Part shown: positions 23,666 through 30,842 of the stretch, one piece after another
Position numbering within the stretch: position 1 is the first letter of the stretch
Layout of the letters: every line of letters begins with the position of its first letter
Notes under the pieces: generated by a model
Seen by the model: only the letters and a program-made list of their open reading frames with translations
The model's database searches: none
Told to the model about the DNA's origin: nothing
Made by a program: the position numbers and the translations under genes
Origin: an uncultured Oscillospiraceae bacterium
GTDB lineage: Bacteria > Bacillota > Clostridia > Oscillospirales > Oscillospiraceae
Reading direction: 5' to 3'
Assembly: GCA_910579595.1 (NCBI GenBank)
Contig: CAJTVM010000023.1
Location: forward strand, 1 to 33,446
DNA: 33,446 nt

Positions 23666-24955
23666 ATGGACAGCAAGCAGTTGACCAACAACCGCTTCGG
23701 CAAATGGGGCTGGAGTATGATTATCTACACACTTCTGCTCTACTATATCTATGCGGGGCTCTGTGTGGACAGCATGAACCTCTATCCCGATGCATTTGCG
23801 GGTCTGTACGGGATGGATCGGAACCTGCTTCTGGGTCTGGCTACCCCTGCCGGTGTGATCGGCGTACTGGGCGGCGTGGTATTTGGCCACATTTGCATGA
23901 AAACCGGCGTCCGTCTGATGTCCGGCGTATCCTTGATCATCGCCGGCATCCTATACGTCATCTTCGGCTTTGCCAGTACCCCCGTAATGTATCTGATTGT
24001 TCTCACTGCGCTGTGCTTTGTAGCCAATGCCTTCGGCTTAATCTCCACCGCTACCCTGATGGGCAACTGGTTCCCCCGCAAGAAGGGCATCGCGCTGGGC
24101 TGGGCTACCATGGGCGCGCCGCTGGCCACAGCTACCTTCGTGGCCCTGCTGGGTGCTCTGTATGGCACTATCGGCCTGCCGATGACCTCCATGGGTGTGG
24201 GCATTGTGGTGGTGCTGATGGGGATCGTCACCTTCTTCTGGGTAAAGGATTACCCGGAGGAGGTAGGGGCCTATCCCGACAACATCAAGGAGGACAGCGA
24301 GCAGTTGTCTGCCCAGCTCAACGAGATGAAGTCCTACAAGAGTGAGTTCACCGTAGGCCGCCTGCTGCGGGATAAGGATATGTGGCTCATTGCTGTCGGG
24401 TTCGGCCTCCTTTGGATGGTCACTGTGGGGATCGTCTCCCAGTTTGTGCCTCGGATGATCAGCGTTTGGGCTCCCGCCATGGGGGCTGAAGCGGCCCAGG
24501 GCAAGGCCATGCTTATGCTTACCGTGGCTGCGTTGATTGGACTGGTCGGCTCCTATTTTTGGGGCTGGCTCGATCAGAAGGTGGGAACCAAGCCCGCCTC
24601 CTGCGTCTACTCTCTGTCCTACGTTGCCGCCCTGCTGCTGCTGATTTTTGCCCAGGTGGAGATCCTTATCTACATCGCCGTGCTCTTTGTCGGCTTTGGC
24701 ATCGGCGGCCTGTTAAACCTGATGCCCTCTCTGGTTATTTCTGTGTACGGCCGGCACGACTTTCAAGCTGCCAACAGTTTAGTATCTCCTATAGCCTCTC
24801 TGCTGCAAAAGGCTGCTTTCGCCTTAATGGCTGTTCTGCTTACAGTTTCCAAAGGTGACTACACGCTGCCCTACGCTGTATTTATCGGGGTGGATGTGCT
24901 GGGGTTGATCCTGCTACTGTGTGTCACCAACCAATGTAAGGGTCGGCAGGATTGA
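23666..24955 (+). CDS. MFS transporter, oxalate:formate antiporter-like
   Basis: The 429-residue protein has about 12 hydrophobic helices, split by a charged central loop (KEDSEQLSAQLNEMKSYKSE). The inter-helix motif GHICMKTGVRLMSGVS (helices 2-3) and NWFPRKKGIALGWATMGAP (helices 4-5) are typical of the OFA/monocarboxylate branch of MFS. It probably moves a small carboxylate, the substrate or product of the operon, or exchanges one for the other. It is the last gene, 81 bases after the acyltransferase, with GGGAGG upstream, and is followed by a terminator. Confidence 0.88.
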   Translation: MDSKQLTNNRFGKWGWSMIIYTLLLYYIYAGLCVDSMNLYPDAFAGLYGMDRNLLLGLATPAGVIGVLGGVVFGHICMKTGVRLMSGVSLIIAGILYVIFGFASTPVMYLIVLTALCFVANAFGLISTATLMGNWFPRKKGIALGWATMGAPLATATFVALLGALYGTIGLPMTSMGVGIVVVLMGIVTFFWVKDYPEEVGAYPDNIKEDSEQLSAQLNEMKSYKSEFTVGRLLRDKDMWLIAVGFGLLWMVTVGIVSQFVPRMISVWAPAMGAEAAQGKAMLMLTVAALIGLVGSYFWGWLDQKVGTKPASCVYSLSYVAALLLLIFAQVEILIYIAVLFVGFGIGGLLNLMPSLVISVYGRHDFQAANSLVSPIASLLQKAAFALMAVLLTVSKGDYTLPYAVFIGVDVLGLILLLCVTNQCKGRQD

Positions 24956-24973
24956 ATTGATTAACCAATCCTG
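24947..24973 (+). repeat. Hairpin overlapping the MFS stop codon
   Basis: CAGGATTG (24947-24954) and CAATCCTG (24966-24973) form a perfect 8-bp stem with an 11-base loop that contains part of the stop codon. It is not followed by a T tract, so it may be a transcript-end stabiliser rather than a terminator. Confidence 0.5.
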
Positions 24974-24990
24974 TTCTCATCCTCTATTTA

Positions 24991-25028
24991 GCCCCTCGTA
25001 TACTCTTTGTACGGGGGGCCCCTTTTTT
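24991..25028 (+). terminator. Rho-independent terminator of the metabolic operon
   Basis: GCCCCTCGTA (24991-25000) pairs with TACGGGGGGC (25010-25019), a 10-bp stem with one G-U pair and a 9-base loop, followed by CCC and six T (25023-25028). It closes the nine-gene operon 36 bases after the last stop codon. Confidence 0.8.
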
Positions 25029-25129
25029 ATCGAGCACAACGGTTTCCGATTAACCAGAAAATCGATACCATGTAGTCTGACGCGGTAGCTCAACATCCTA
25101 TCTACGATAAAAATGAGAAAAATACAACA

Positions 25130-25180
25130 ATGAAAAGAGAAAAATATGGTGATGCTGATATATGTGCATCAAAAACGTAG
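25130..25180 (+). CDS. Possible 16-codon leader peptide
   Basis: ATG at 25130 opens a 16-residue frame (MKREKYGDADICASKT) that stops at 25178-25180, 40 bases before a stand-alone terminator. No good ribosome site precedes it. I list it only because a terminator without an obvious upstream gene suggests a short transcript here; it may be chance. Apart from this and the next entries, 25029-25483 holds no gene that I can support. Confidence 0.2.
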   Translation: MKREKYGDADICASKT

Positions 25181-25220
25181 GTTGCACTGCAAAAAACGTT
25201 ATGCGTCTGTTCATTTTTTG

Positions 25221-25259
25221 AAATTCGATGTTTCTGTAAAACGTCGGATTTCTTTTTTT
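25221..25259 (+). terminator. Stand-alone rho-independent terminator
   Basis: AAATTCGATGTTT (25221-25233) pairs with AAACGTCGGATTT (25239-25251) through a 13-bp stem with two G-U pairs and a 5-base loop, followed by C and seven T. No clear gene lies between it and the operon terminator 190 bases upstream, so it may end a small RNA or act as an attenuator. Confidence 0.7.
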
Positions 25260-25267
25260 GTCGAGTT

Positions 25268-25308
25268 TTGACAGGTCGTGTCGAAAAATTATGCCGTTGG
25301 GTCGACAC
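25268..25308 (+). promoter_or_regulatory. Candidate promoter with overlapping operator for the second Xre gene
   Basis: A perfect -35 TTGACA (25268-25273) is followed at 16 bases by a weak -10 (TATGCC, 25290-25295). An inverted repeat, GTGTCGA (25278-25284) and TCGACAC (25302-25308), covers the spacer and flanks the -10, as an autoregulatory repressor site would. Confidence 0.4.
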
Positions 25309-25351
25309 TGCAGTATGGCAGCCCTACGTTGCTAAATATCCGTAACCACCG

Positions 25352-25382
25352 ACCTCAGATTTATGTCCACGGAATCTGAGGT
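25352..25382. repeat. 10-bp inverted repeat upstream of the Xre gene
   Basis: ACCTCAGATT (25352-25361) and AATCTGAGGT (25373-25382) are exact complements with an 11-base loop. A second small palindrome, GGTTG-G-CAACC (25380-25390), follows at once. It shares the TCAGATT core with the repeat at 25437-25475, so both may bind the same protein. Confidence 0.6.
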
Positions 25383-25436
25383 TGGCAACCGTGTGCAGTA
25401 AGGCCAGCGCAGAACTCCCTGAACCTTTGCTCATGA

Positions 25437-25475
25437 TCTCTAATCTCAGATTCTCCCAAATTATGAGATTGGAGA
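25437..25475. promoter_or_regulatory. Operator-like inverted repeat at the Xre ribosome site
   Basis: TCTCTAATCTCA (25437-25448) and TGAGATTGGAGA (25464-25475) are complementary at 11 of 12 positions. The right arm includes the ribosome site GGAG of the Xre gene (ATG 25484). It could be a DNA operator for autorepression or an RNA hairpin that hides the ribosome site. Confidence 0.55.
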
Positions 25476-25483
25476 TTTTACAT

Positions 25484-25792
25484 ATGAGCTATAACACGAA
25501 AAAAAGCGGAGCGCGTATCCAGCAGCTTCGCGCCCGAAATGGATATACGCAAGAGGAATTTGCGAAAATGCTGAATATTGACCGGAGTAATTTGAGCCGC
25601 ATTGAATCAGGGAAGCGGGGCTGCTCTCTTGACTTACTTGTTCAGCTTTCTGATTTATTTGATGTATCTTTGGACGATTTGGTACTTGGTGAAAATAAGC
25701 CTGATACCTTATCGGTGGGTGAGAAACGTCATCTGAAGGAAAACATTGAGACGCTAATTGGGCAGTTGGAAGCATTCAAATCAACTCTTTGA
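25484..25792 (+). CDS. Xre-family helix-turn-helix regulator
   Basis: The 102-residue protein has a clear HTH_3 domain at residues 10-65 (RIQQLRARNGYTQEEFAKML, then DRSNLSRIESGKRGCS and LDLLVQLSDLFDVSLDDL) and a helical C-terminal tail. ATG 25484 is chosen for GGAG 9 bases upstream; a longer frame to 25382 starts inside the inverted repeats and lacks a ribosome site. It stands between the metabolic cargo and the helicase/recombinase block. It may control ICE maintenance genes rather than the cargo, which has its own PucR regulator. A GTGCCA-AGC-TGGCAC hairpin (25796-25810) follows the stop. Confidence 0.88.
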   Translation: MSYNTKKSGARIQQLRARNGYTQEEFAKMLNIDRSNLSRIESGKRGCSLDLLVQLSDLFDVSLDDLVLGENKPDTLSVGEKRHLKENIETLIGQLEAFKSTL

Positions 25793-25846
25793 ATTGTGCC
25801 AAGCTGGCACGAAAATGTGCCAATCCCGCTCTAACAAAATGAATCT

Positions 25847-26243
25847 GTCCCCTTTACAATAGGAGCATAGCCAACTGGCTTTTGCTCCTTGAAAACCGAA
25901 TACCAGCAGTACGGGTAACCACCCGGACAGACGAGCATCCCGCAGCGCACGCCACGACCCGGAGGGGGGCAATCGCCCCCTCCGGTGAGCGAGAATGCCA
26001 CCTGCGGGGCGGCCTTTGGCAAGGCCGTCATGCACTGACCCTGTCCGGGCTTACAATGAGACGCCTTAGACCGGCCTGAGAACCAGGCCGCAGGGCTCAA
26101 CCTGGGGTTGAAATCAGTAGAGACCCCAGGTACACGCCCGCGCGGGTTTTGCCGAACCCGGCCCGTACTGTTCCCAACCTCACCGGGGGGCGAGCGCGAA
26201 TGCGGTGGGACTGATTAGAATAATTTGACTTACAATAGGGGAC
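25847..26243 (+). ncRNA. Candidate large structured RNA (or structured DNA site) before the helicase gene
   Basis: About 400 bases without a gene but packed with hairpins: 25862-25888 (GGAGCA/TGCTCC plus AGCCA/TGGCT), 25912-25925, 25959-25985 (11 bp, very GC-rich), 26010-26027 (CGGCCTT/AAGGCCG), 26072-26090 (CGGCCTG/CAGGCCG), 26101-26130 (CCTGGGGT/ACCCCAGG), 26137-26146 or 26143-26160 as alternatives, and 26181-26207. The ends could pair, GTCCCCT (25847-25853) with AGGGGAC (26237-26243), enclosing the whole block; the right strand of that stem is the ribosome site of the helicase gene at 26251. I do not recognise an RNA family. Alternatives: a single-strand replication origin or a transfer-related DNA site. 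Confidence 0.5.
25854..26239. repeat. Direct repeats TTACAATAGG flanking the structured block
   Basis: TTACAATAGG occurs at 25854-25863 and 26230-26239, one copy at each edge of the structured region, with a shorter TTACAAT at 26051-26057. The flanking copies could be a duplicated target site, paired protein sites or a feature of the RNA fold. Confidence 0.55.
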
Positions 26244-26250
26244 TTATTGG

Positions 26251-28290
26251 ATGAAAACCAAAGATGACAGGCAAAATGCCCATGATATGATAGATCACAT
26301 TTTTCACGACTTACTCCCCGTCCAGGGCATGGCGGAACGGCCCGAGCAGGTCACGCTCAGCCACCTGATGCTGGACGCCCTGCTGAGCCGCTCCATCGCC
26401 CTGTGCGACGCCGGGACGGGGATTGGCAAAACCTATGCCTACCTGGCGGCGGGAGCTGTGTTTCACCGCTTCCGCACCAGCCAGGGCGGGCCCTTCCAGC
26501 CCATCCTGATCTCCACCTCCAGCATCGCCCTGCAAAACGCGGTGATAGGGGAGTACCTGCCCACGCTGTCCGCTGTCATGCTGTCGGATGGCCTGATTGC
26601 CCAACCCCTCTCGGCGGTGATCCGCAAGGGCAAATCCCACTACGTCTGCGACTGGCGGCTGGAGCGGCGGCTGGGCCAGCTGGATCTCAGCAAAAAGAAC
26701 TGGAAGGCTGGACGCGCCCTGCTCTCCCTTCGGGAGCGGCTGGACTTGGACGGTGTTTCCCATCTCAGCAACTACGACCGGGAGCGCGTCTGCGTTCCCC
26801 GTACCTGCAACTGCAAGCTCGTCACCGCAAACGCCATATCCCTCGCTTTTGCCTCACGGCAAAAGCTCACTCATTCTGTTGCGGCTCCTCTCCCCACAAA
26901 GCCAAAGGACGGTTTTGTGGGGGCCCCGAAATGCTGCCGCTACCTCGCCTTCCTGGAGGACTGCGAAACCAGAGCTTACACGTTCCAGATCTGCAACCAC
27001 AATCTGCTACTGGCCGACGCTATCCATCGGAACACTGGGCGAAAGCCCATCCTCCCGGATGCCTGCGCCGTCATCATCGACGAGGCCCATAAGCTGCCCG
27101 AGACGGCCCGCCAGATGTTCGGCACTACCCTGGAGGCCAGGGATATCCACAGCCTGATCCGCAGCCTGCGCAAGGAAAAATTCCTGCTGGCGGCGGAGTC
27201 CTTAGCGGAGCTGTCCGCACCCCTGCTGCGGCTGATGGAGCAGCCCTACGACGCCGAAAAGTCCTTCCAAAATTTTTCCCGATTTCTGGCCGCCCCGACC
27301 CGGAACCTGCACATCGTCCAAAAGCAGCTCCACGGCCTGCTCTCCAAGCCCGCTCACAGGCAGTTGCGGAAGCTGTCCTCCACCATGGAGCTGTTCACCA
27401 AAGAGAATCCTGGCCTGGTGTTTTACGCCATGGAGGACAAGCGCGGCGGCACCATGCTGTGCGCCGTGGCCGCTGACATGACCGCCCAGCTCCGGGCCGC
27501 CCTCTGGAACCAAGAGCGGCCCGCCATCCTCACCTCCGGCACCCTGGCGGTAGGAACTGACTTCCGCCGCTTCAAGGAGGAAACCGGCCTGCTGGCCGAC
27601 GGACGGGTCACGGAGTCCGTCTCCGCCTCGCCCTTCGACTACAAGGCCAACTGCCTCCTGTACCTGCCGCTTCATCCGCCCGAACAGGCGGGCAGCGGCT
27701 ATTTTGATACCCTTGCCGCGGAGATCGCCGCCCTGTTGGACGCCTGCTGGGGCCACGCCCTGGTGCTGTTCACCTCCTACGCCGCCATGTCGGCCATCAA
27801 GGTGCGTCTGGCGGAAATGAACCTGCCCTGGGAGGTATTCACCCTGGGCCGCAACGCAGTACATACCACCCAGCAGTTTAAGGCCAGCCCAGGCAGCGTC
27901 CTGCTGGCCACCGGGGCCGCCTGGGAAGGCTTCGATTTCCCCGGGGACTGTGTGTCCCTGCTGGTGATCCCCCGCCTGCCCTTTTCCCGCCCTGACGCCC
28001 TGAAGGAGAAGAAGCGGGCGGAGTACCCCTCGCTCCGGGCCTTCATCCGGGCGGTCGTGGTACCGGAAATGCAGATCAAGCTGAAACAGGGCTTCGGGCG
28101 GGCCATCCGCACCGAGACGGACACTTGCGTGGTGGCCATCCTGGACGAACGGGCCGTACCCGGCCAGCGCCACCACAACGCCATGCTGGCCGCCCTGCCC
28201 GAGCTGCCGGTCACCAGCAGCCTGGAGGATGTGGTAGACTTCATCTACCGCGCCAAGGGCCCGGACTACTTCCGGGAGGGCCGGCTATGA
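26251..28290 (+). CDS. DinG/XPD-like superfamily 2 helicase with Fe-S domain
   Basis: The 679-residue helicase has Walker A (DAGTGIGKT, residues 53-61), DEAH box (IIDEAHKL, near 277) and motif VI (QGFGRAIRTETD), as in DinG. Fe-S ligands are Cys133, Cys181, Cys186 (or 188) and Cys228 (or 229). Between the third and fourth cysteine lie about 41 residues, where E. coli DinG (Cys120/194/199/205) has 5; the extra part is encoded by a palindrome-rich insert (separate entry). DinG-type enzymes unwind 5'-3' and can resolve R-loops; on an ICE a role in replication or transfer intermediates is inferred. The ribosome site is AGGGG at 26237. The next gene overlaps as ATGA. Confidence 0.88.
   Translation: MKTKDDRQNAHDMIDHIFHDLLPVQGMAERPEQVTLSHLMLDALLSRSIALCDAGTGIGKTYAYLAAGAVFHRFRTSQGGPFQPILISTSSIALQNAVIGEYLPTLSAVMLSDGLIAQPLSAVIRKGKSHYVCDWRLERRLGQLDLSKKNWKAGRALLSLRERLDLDGVSHLSNYDRERVCVPRTCNCKLVTANAISLAFASRQKLTHSVAAPLPTKPKDGFVGAPKCCRYLAFLEDCETRAYTFQICNHNLLLADAIHRNTGRKPILPDACAVIIDEAHKLPETARQMFGTTLEARDIHSLIRSLRKEKFLLAAESLAELSAPLLRLMEQPYDAEKSFQNFSRFLAAPTRNLHIVQKQLHGLLSKPAHRQLRKLSSTMELFTKENPGLVFYAMEDKRGGTMLCAVAADMTAQLRAALWNQERPAILTSGTLAVGTDFRRFKEETGLLADGRVTESVSASPFDYKANCLLYLPLHPPEQAGSGYFDTLAAEIAALLDACWGHALVLFTSYAAMSAIKVRLAEMNLPWEVFTLGRNAVHTTQQFKASPGSVLLATGAAWEGFDFPGDCVSLLVIPRLPFSRPDALKEKKRAEYPSLRAFIRAVVVPEMQIKLKQGFGRAIRTETDTCVVAILDERAVPGQRHHNAMLAALPELPVTSSLEDVVDFIYRAKGPDYFREGRL
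26815..26925 (+). repeat. Palindromic insert within the helicase Fe-S domain
   Basis: This stretch is lower in GC than its surroundings and holds two inverted repeats: GCTTTTGCC/GGCAAAAGC (26845-26866, 4-base loop) and CCCCACAAA/TTTGTGGGG (26892-26922). It keeps the reading frame and encodes about 36 residues (including SLAFASRQKLTHSV) that fall between Fe-S ligands 3 and 4. It looks like a small mobile palindromic element inserted in frame; the borders are approximate. Confidence 0.6.
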
Positions 28291-28436
28291 TCGACGTGAG
28301 GAACGAAATCCAGTACATCATCGTCAGCCGTCTGCTGTCCGGCATGGCCCGCGAGGGCTTCCTGACGGCGGACGAGCTGGCAACCGCCCAGCGACTGGCG
28401 GTGGATCAATACCGCCCCGCCGCTGTGTGGAAATAG
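28287..28436 (+). CDS. SHOCT-like small protein
   Basis: A 49-residue protein starts MIDVRNEIQYIIVSRLL and overlaps the helicase stop as ATGA, so it is translationally coupled. The segment REGFLTADELATAQRLA resembles a SHOCT-type short helical oligomerisation motif (a hydrophobic helix, then G-x-[LI]-T-x-E-E). Similar small proteins precede recombinases in several clostridial ICEs. Function unknown. Confidence 0.6.
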   Translation: MIDVRNEIQYIIVSRLLSGMAREGFLTADELATAQRLAVDQYRPAAVWK

Positions 28437-28493
28437 TGCTGGATATTCCGTAAGAGGTGTGGTACTGTTGGTGTCACGAAGGAGGCGAAGGTT

Positions 28494-30050
28494 ATGGCGA
28501 CCATCAAAGTGATTCCACCCAGAGAGAAAATCCCCGACACCCTGCGGGTGGCGGCCTACTGCCGGGTGAGCTCGGACTCCGCCGACCAGAAGCACTCCTA
28601 CGCCGCCCAGATCCGGGCCTACACCGACGAGATCGGCGCCCACGAGGGCTGGGAGCTGGTAGACGTCTATGCCGACGAGGGCCTGACAGGCACCCGGATG
28701 GAGCAGCGGGACGACTTCAACCGTATGATAGCGGACTGCCGGAAGGGGAAGATCGACCGGGTGCTGGTAAAGTCCATCTCCCGGTTTTCCCGGAACACTC
28801 GGGACTGTCTGGCCACCCTGCGGGAACTGACTGCCCTGGGGGTCACGGTCTGCTTTGAAAAAGAGAACATCGACACGGGCACGCTCACCACCGAACTGAT
28901 GGTGAGCGTGTCCGGTGCTCTGGCCCAGGAGGAGTCCGTGTCCATCTCGAAAAACCAGCGCCTGAGCTACCAGCGGCGGATGGAGCGGGGGGAGTTTATC
29001 ACCTGCAAAGCGCCATACGGCTACCGTCTCAAGGACGGCAAAAATCTGGAGATTCACGAAGAAGAAGCGGCCGTTATCCGGTTGATTTTTGCCCGCTATC
29101 TGGCGGGGGTCAGTACAACGGAAATCGCTGCCGAGTTAATCAGCATGGGTCTGCGGACACGGGACGGGAAGGAACAGTGGAGCACCTTTTCCGTTGCCTA
29201 TATTCTTCAAAACGAAAAATACATCGGTGACGCGCTGTGCCAGAAAACACTGGCAACGGATAACTTTCCCTTCATAAAAAAGAGGAACCAGGGCGAAAAG
29301 GATCAGTATTACGTGGATGCCACCCACCCTGCCATTATCACCAAGGAGGACTTTGAACGGGCCAACGCCCTGCTGCTGTGGCGCTCATCAACCAGGGGGA
29401 AAACCCAGAAGAAATACCTGCTGACGAAAACCATTTATTGCGGCTGCTGCGGCTCGGTTTTTTCCCGCAAGGAAACAAAAAACGGGTATGTGACGTGGGC
29501 TTGCAGGACGCACAATTACCAGGCGCAGAATTGCTCTATGGGCCGCATCCCGGAGACGGAGATCTACGCCGCTTTCGTGCGGATGTACAACAAGCTGAAG
29601 CACAACGAGGCCATCGTCCTCAAGCCCGCCCTGGCCCAGATGGACGACCTGAACGCCGCCCTCCAGCGGGGCAACCCCGCCATGCTGGAGGTGAACCGGG
29701 CCATCGCCGACGCCTCCGACCAGTGCTATAAGCTCACCGTCCTCCAGACCAGGGGCCTGCTGGATGCTGACGCCTGCGGGGCCAAACTGCGGGAAGTCAA
29801 CGCTAAGCTGGCTGAGCTGCGCCGGGAACGCCGCCGCTTGCTGCAAAATGAGGATCTGGAGGACGTGATGGAGGCCCTGCGCCAGACGGCGGACACAGTA
29901 GCGGCTGGGCCGGAACGGATGGACAGCTTCGATGAGATCCTGTTTACAGACTTGGTGGAGAAGATCACGGCGGAGTCCCAGACCTGCCTCCGCTTCCAGC
30001 TCCGGGGCGGCATTGAACTGACGGAACAGCTTGGGGAGGTGTCACGATGA
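28494..30050 (+). CDS. Large serine recombinase 1
   Basis: The 518-residue site-specific recombinase has a resolvase domain with the catalytic serine in RVAAYCRVSSDS (Ser26) and conserved SISRFSRNTRD. A recombinase domain begins near KAPYGYRLKDG; after it come a zinc ribbon (IYCGCCGSVFSRK ... WACR) and a C-terminal coiled-coil segment (LREVNAKLAELRRERRRLLQ). AAGGAGG precedes the ATG. Together with the third gene it probably mediates excision and integration of the element. Its stop overlaps the next start as ATGA. Confidence 0.92.
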   Translation: MATIKVIPPREKIPDTLRVAAYCRVSSDSADQKHSYAAQIRAYTDEIGAHEGWELVDVYADEGLTGTRMEQRDDFNRMIADCRKGKIDRVLVKSISRFSRNTRDCLATLRELTALGVTVCFEKENIDTGTLTTELMVSVSGALAQEESVSISKNQRLSYQRRMERGEFITCKAPYGYRLKDGKNLEIHEEEAAVIRLIFARYLAGVSTTEIAAELISMGLRTRDGKEQWSTFSVAYILQNEKYIGDALCQKTLATDNFPFIKKRNQGEKDQYYVDATHPAIITKEDFERANALLLWRSSTRGKTQKKYLLTKTIYCGCCGSVFSRKETKNGYVTWACRTHNYQAQNCSMGRIPETEIYAAFVRMYNKLKHNEAIVLKPALAQMDDLNAALQRGNPAMLEVNRAIADASDQCYKLTVLQTRGLLDADACGAKLREVNAKLAELRRERRRLLQNEDLEDVMEALRQTADTVAAGPERMDSFDEILFTDLVEKITAESQTCLRFQLRGGIELTEQLGEVSR

Positions 30051-30823
30051 CCAACCGGAAGAACCTGTACGGCTACCGCATCGAGAACGGCGCCTTGGCC
30101 GTCGTGCCCCAGGAGGCGGAGATCGTGGAGCGCGTCCATACCTTGTACCTGTCCGGGGCCTCCTACCAGGCCATCGCGGAGGCCCTCAACGGGGACGGCG
30201 TCCCCTACAGCGCCGAGGCTCCGGAGTGGAACAAGCACAAGGTAAAGCGACTGCTGGAAAACCCCCGCTACACTGGAGCGGACGGCTATCCGGCCATTTT
30301 GGATGAGGATACATTTCAAGCTGTCCAAGAGCAAATCCGCTCCAAGACCGAGGGCTATACGTTCAAAGAAAAGCGTCCGGCCCTGGAGCTGGTGCAGTAC
30401 CTGCGCTGTCCCTGCGGCGGCGCACTCCAACGGCTGGGCGGCACCGCCCGCAGGAAGGACACGCTGTACCTCAAGTGCCAGGTGTGCGGCGCCCGGGTCA
30501 CCATTCCAGACGATGACCTGCTGGCCCAGGTGTCCCGCCAGCTGGCGGAGCATGGCCATCCCACAGAGCAGCCCTACACCCCCTCTGCCGAGGTCATCCG
30601 CCTCACCAACGCCGTCAACCGTGGGCTGGAGCATCCCAGCGCCCCGGAGGATGTGGTGGCGCTGATCCTGCGCGGCGTATCCGCCCGCTACGACTGCTGC
30701 TCCGCTCCAACTGAACAGGAAAACCAATGCCGCCCTTCCGAAGCGGATCTCAAACGCTTCGAAAGGACGGCTTCACATATCACCATCACAGGAAATCTGG
30801 ACGTAACCGTCCATTTCAAATAA
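30047..30823 (+). CDS. Recombinase-family protein without catalytic domain
   Basis: This 258-residue protein starts NRKNLYGYRIENGALAVVPQEAEIVERV, exactly where the recombinase (DNA-binding) domain begins in its neighbours. It continues through a zinc ribbon (LRCPCGGALQRL ... LKCQVCGA) and lacks the whole resolvase domain and its catalytic serine. The start is coupled to the first recombinase by ATGA overlap, so it looks like a gene in its own right and not a frameshifted piece. It probably acts as an accessory DNA-binding partner. A 20-base gap separates it from the third gene. Confidence 0.85.
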   Translation: MTNRKNLYGYRIENGALAVVPQEAEIVERVHTLYLSGASYQAIAEALNGDGVPYSAEAPEWNKHKVKRLLENPRYTGADGYPAILDEDTFQAVQEQIRSKTEGYTFKEKRPALELVQYLRCPCGGALQRLGGTARRKDTLYLKCQVCGARVTIPDDDLLAQVSRQLAEHGHPTEQPYTPSAEVIRLTNAVNRGLEHPSAPEDVVALILRGVSARYDCCSAPTEQENQCRPSEADLKRFERTASHITITGNLDVTVHFK

Positions 30824-30842
30824 CAGACCGAGGAGTGATCCC

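Noticed and set aside
12262..25028. Insertion sequences or transposase genes flanking the metabolic cargo
   Set aside because: None seen at either side, and no convincing direct repeats join the two edges, so how the cargo entered is not visible.
25862..25888. Hairpin GGAGCA...TGCTCC as a terminator for the Xre gene
   Set aside because: No T tract follows (CTTGAAAACC), so I treat it as part of the structured block.
30047..30823. Middle recombinase read as a frameshifted or broken gene
   Set aside because: It starts by ATGA overlap with a complete upstream gene, begins exactly at a domain boundary and has an intact frame, so it looks like a real gene.
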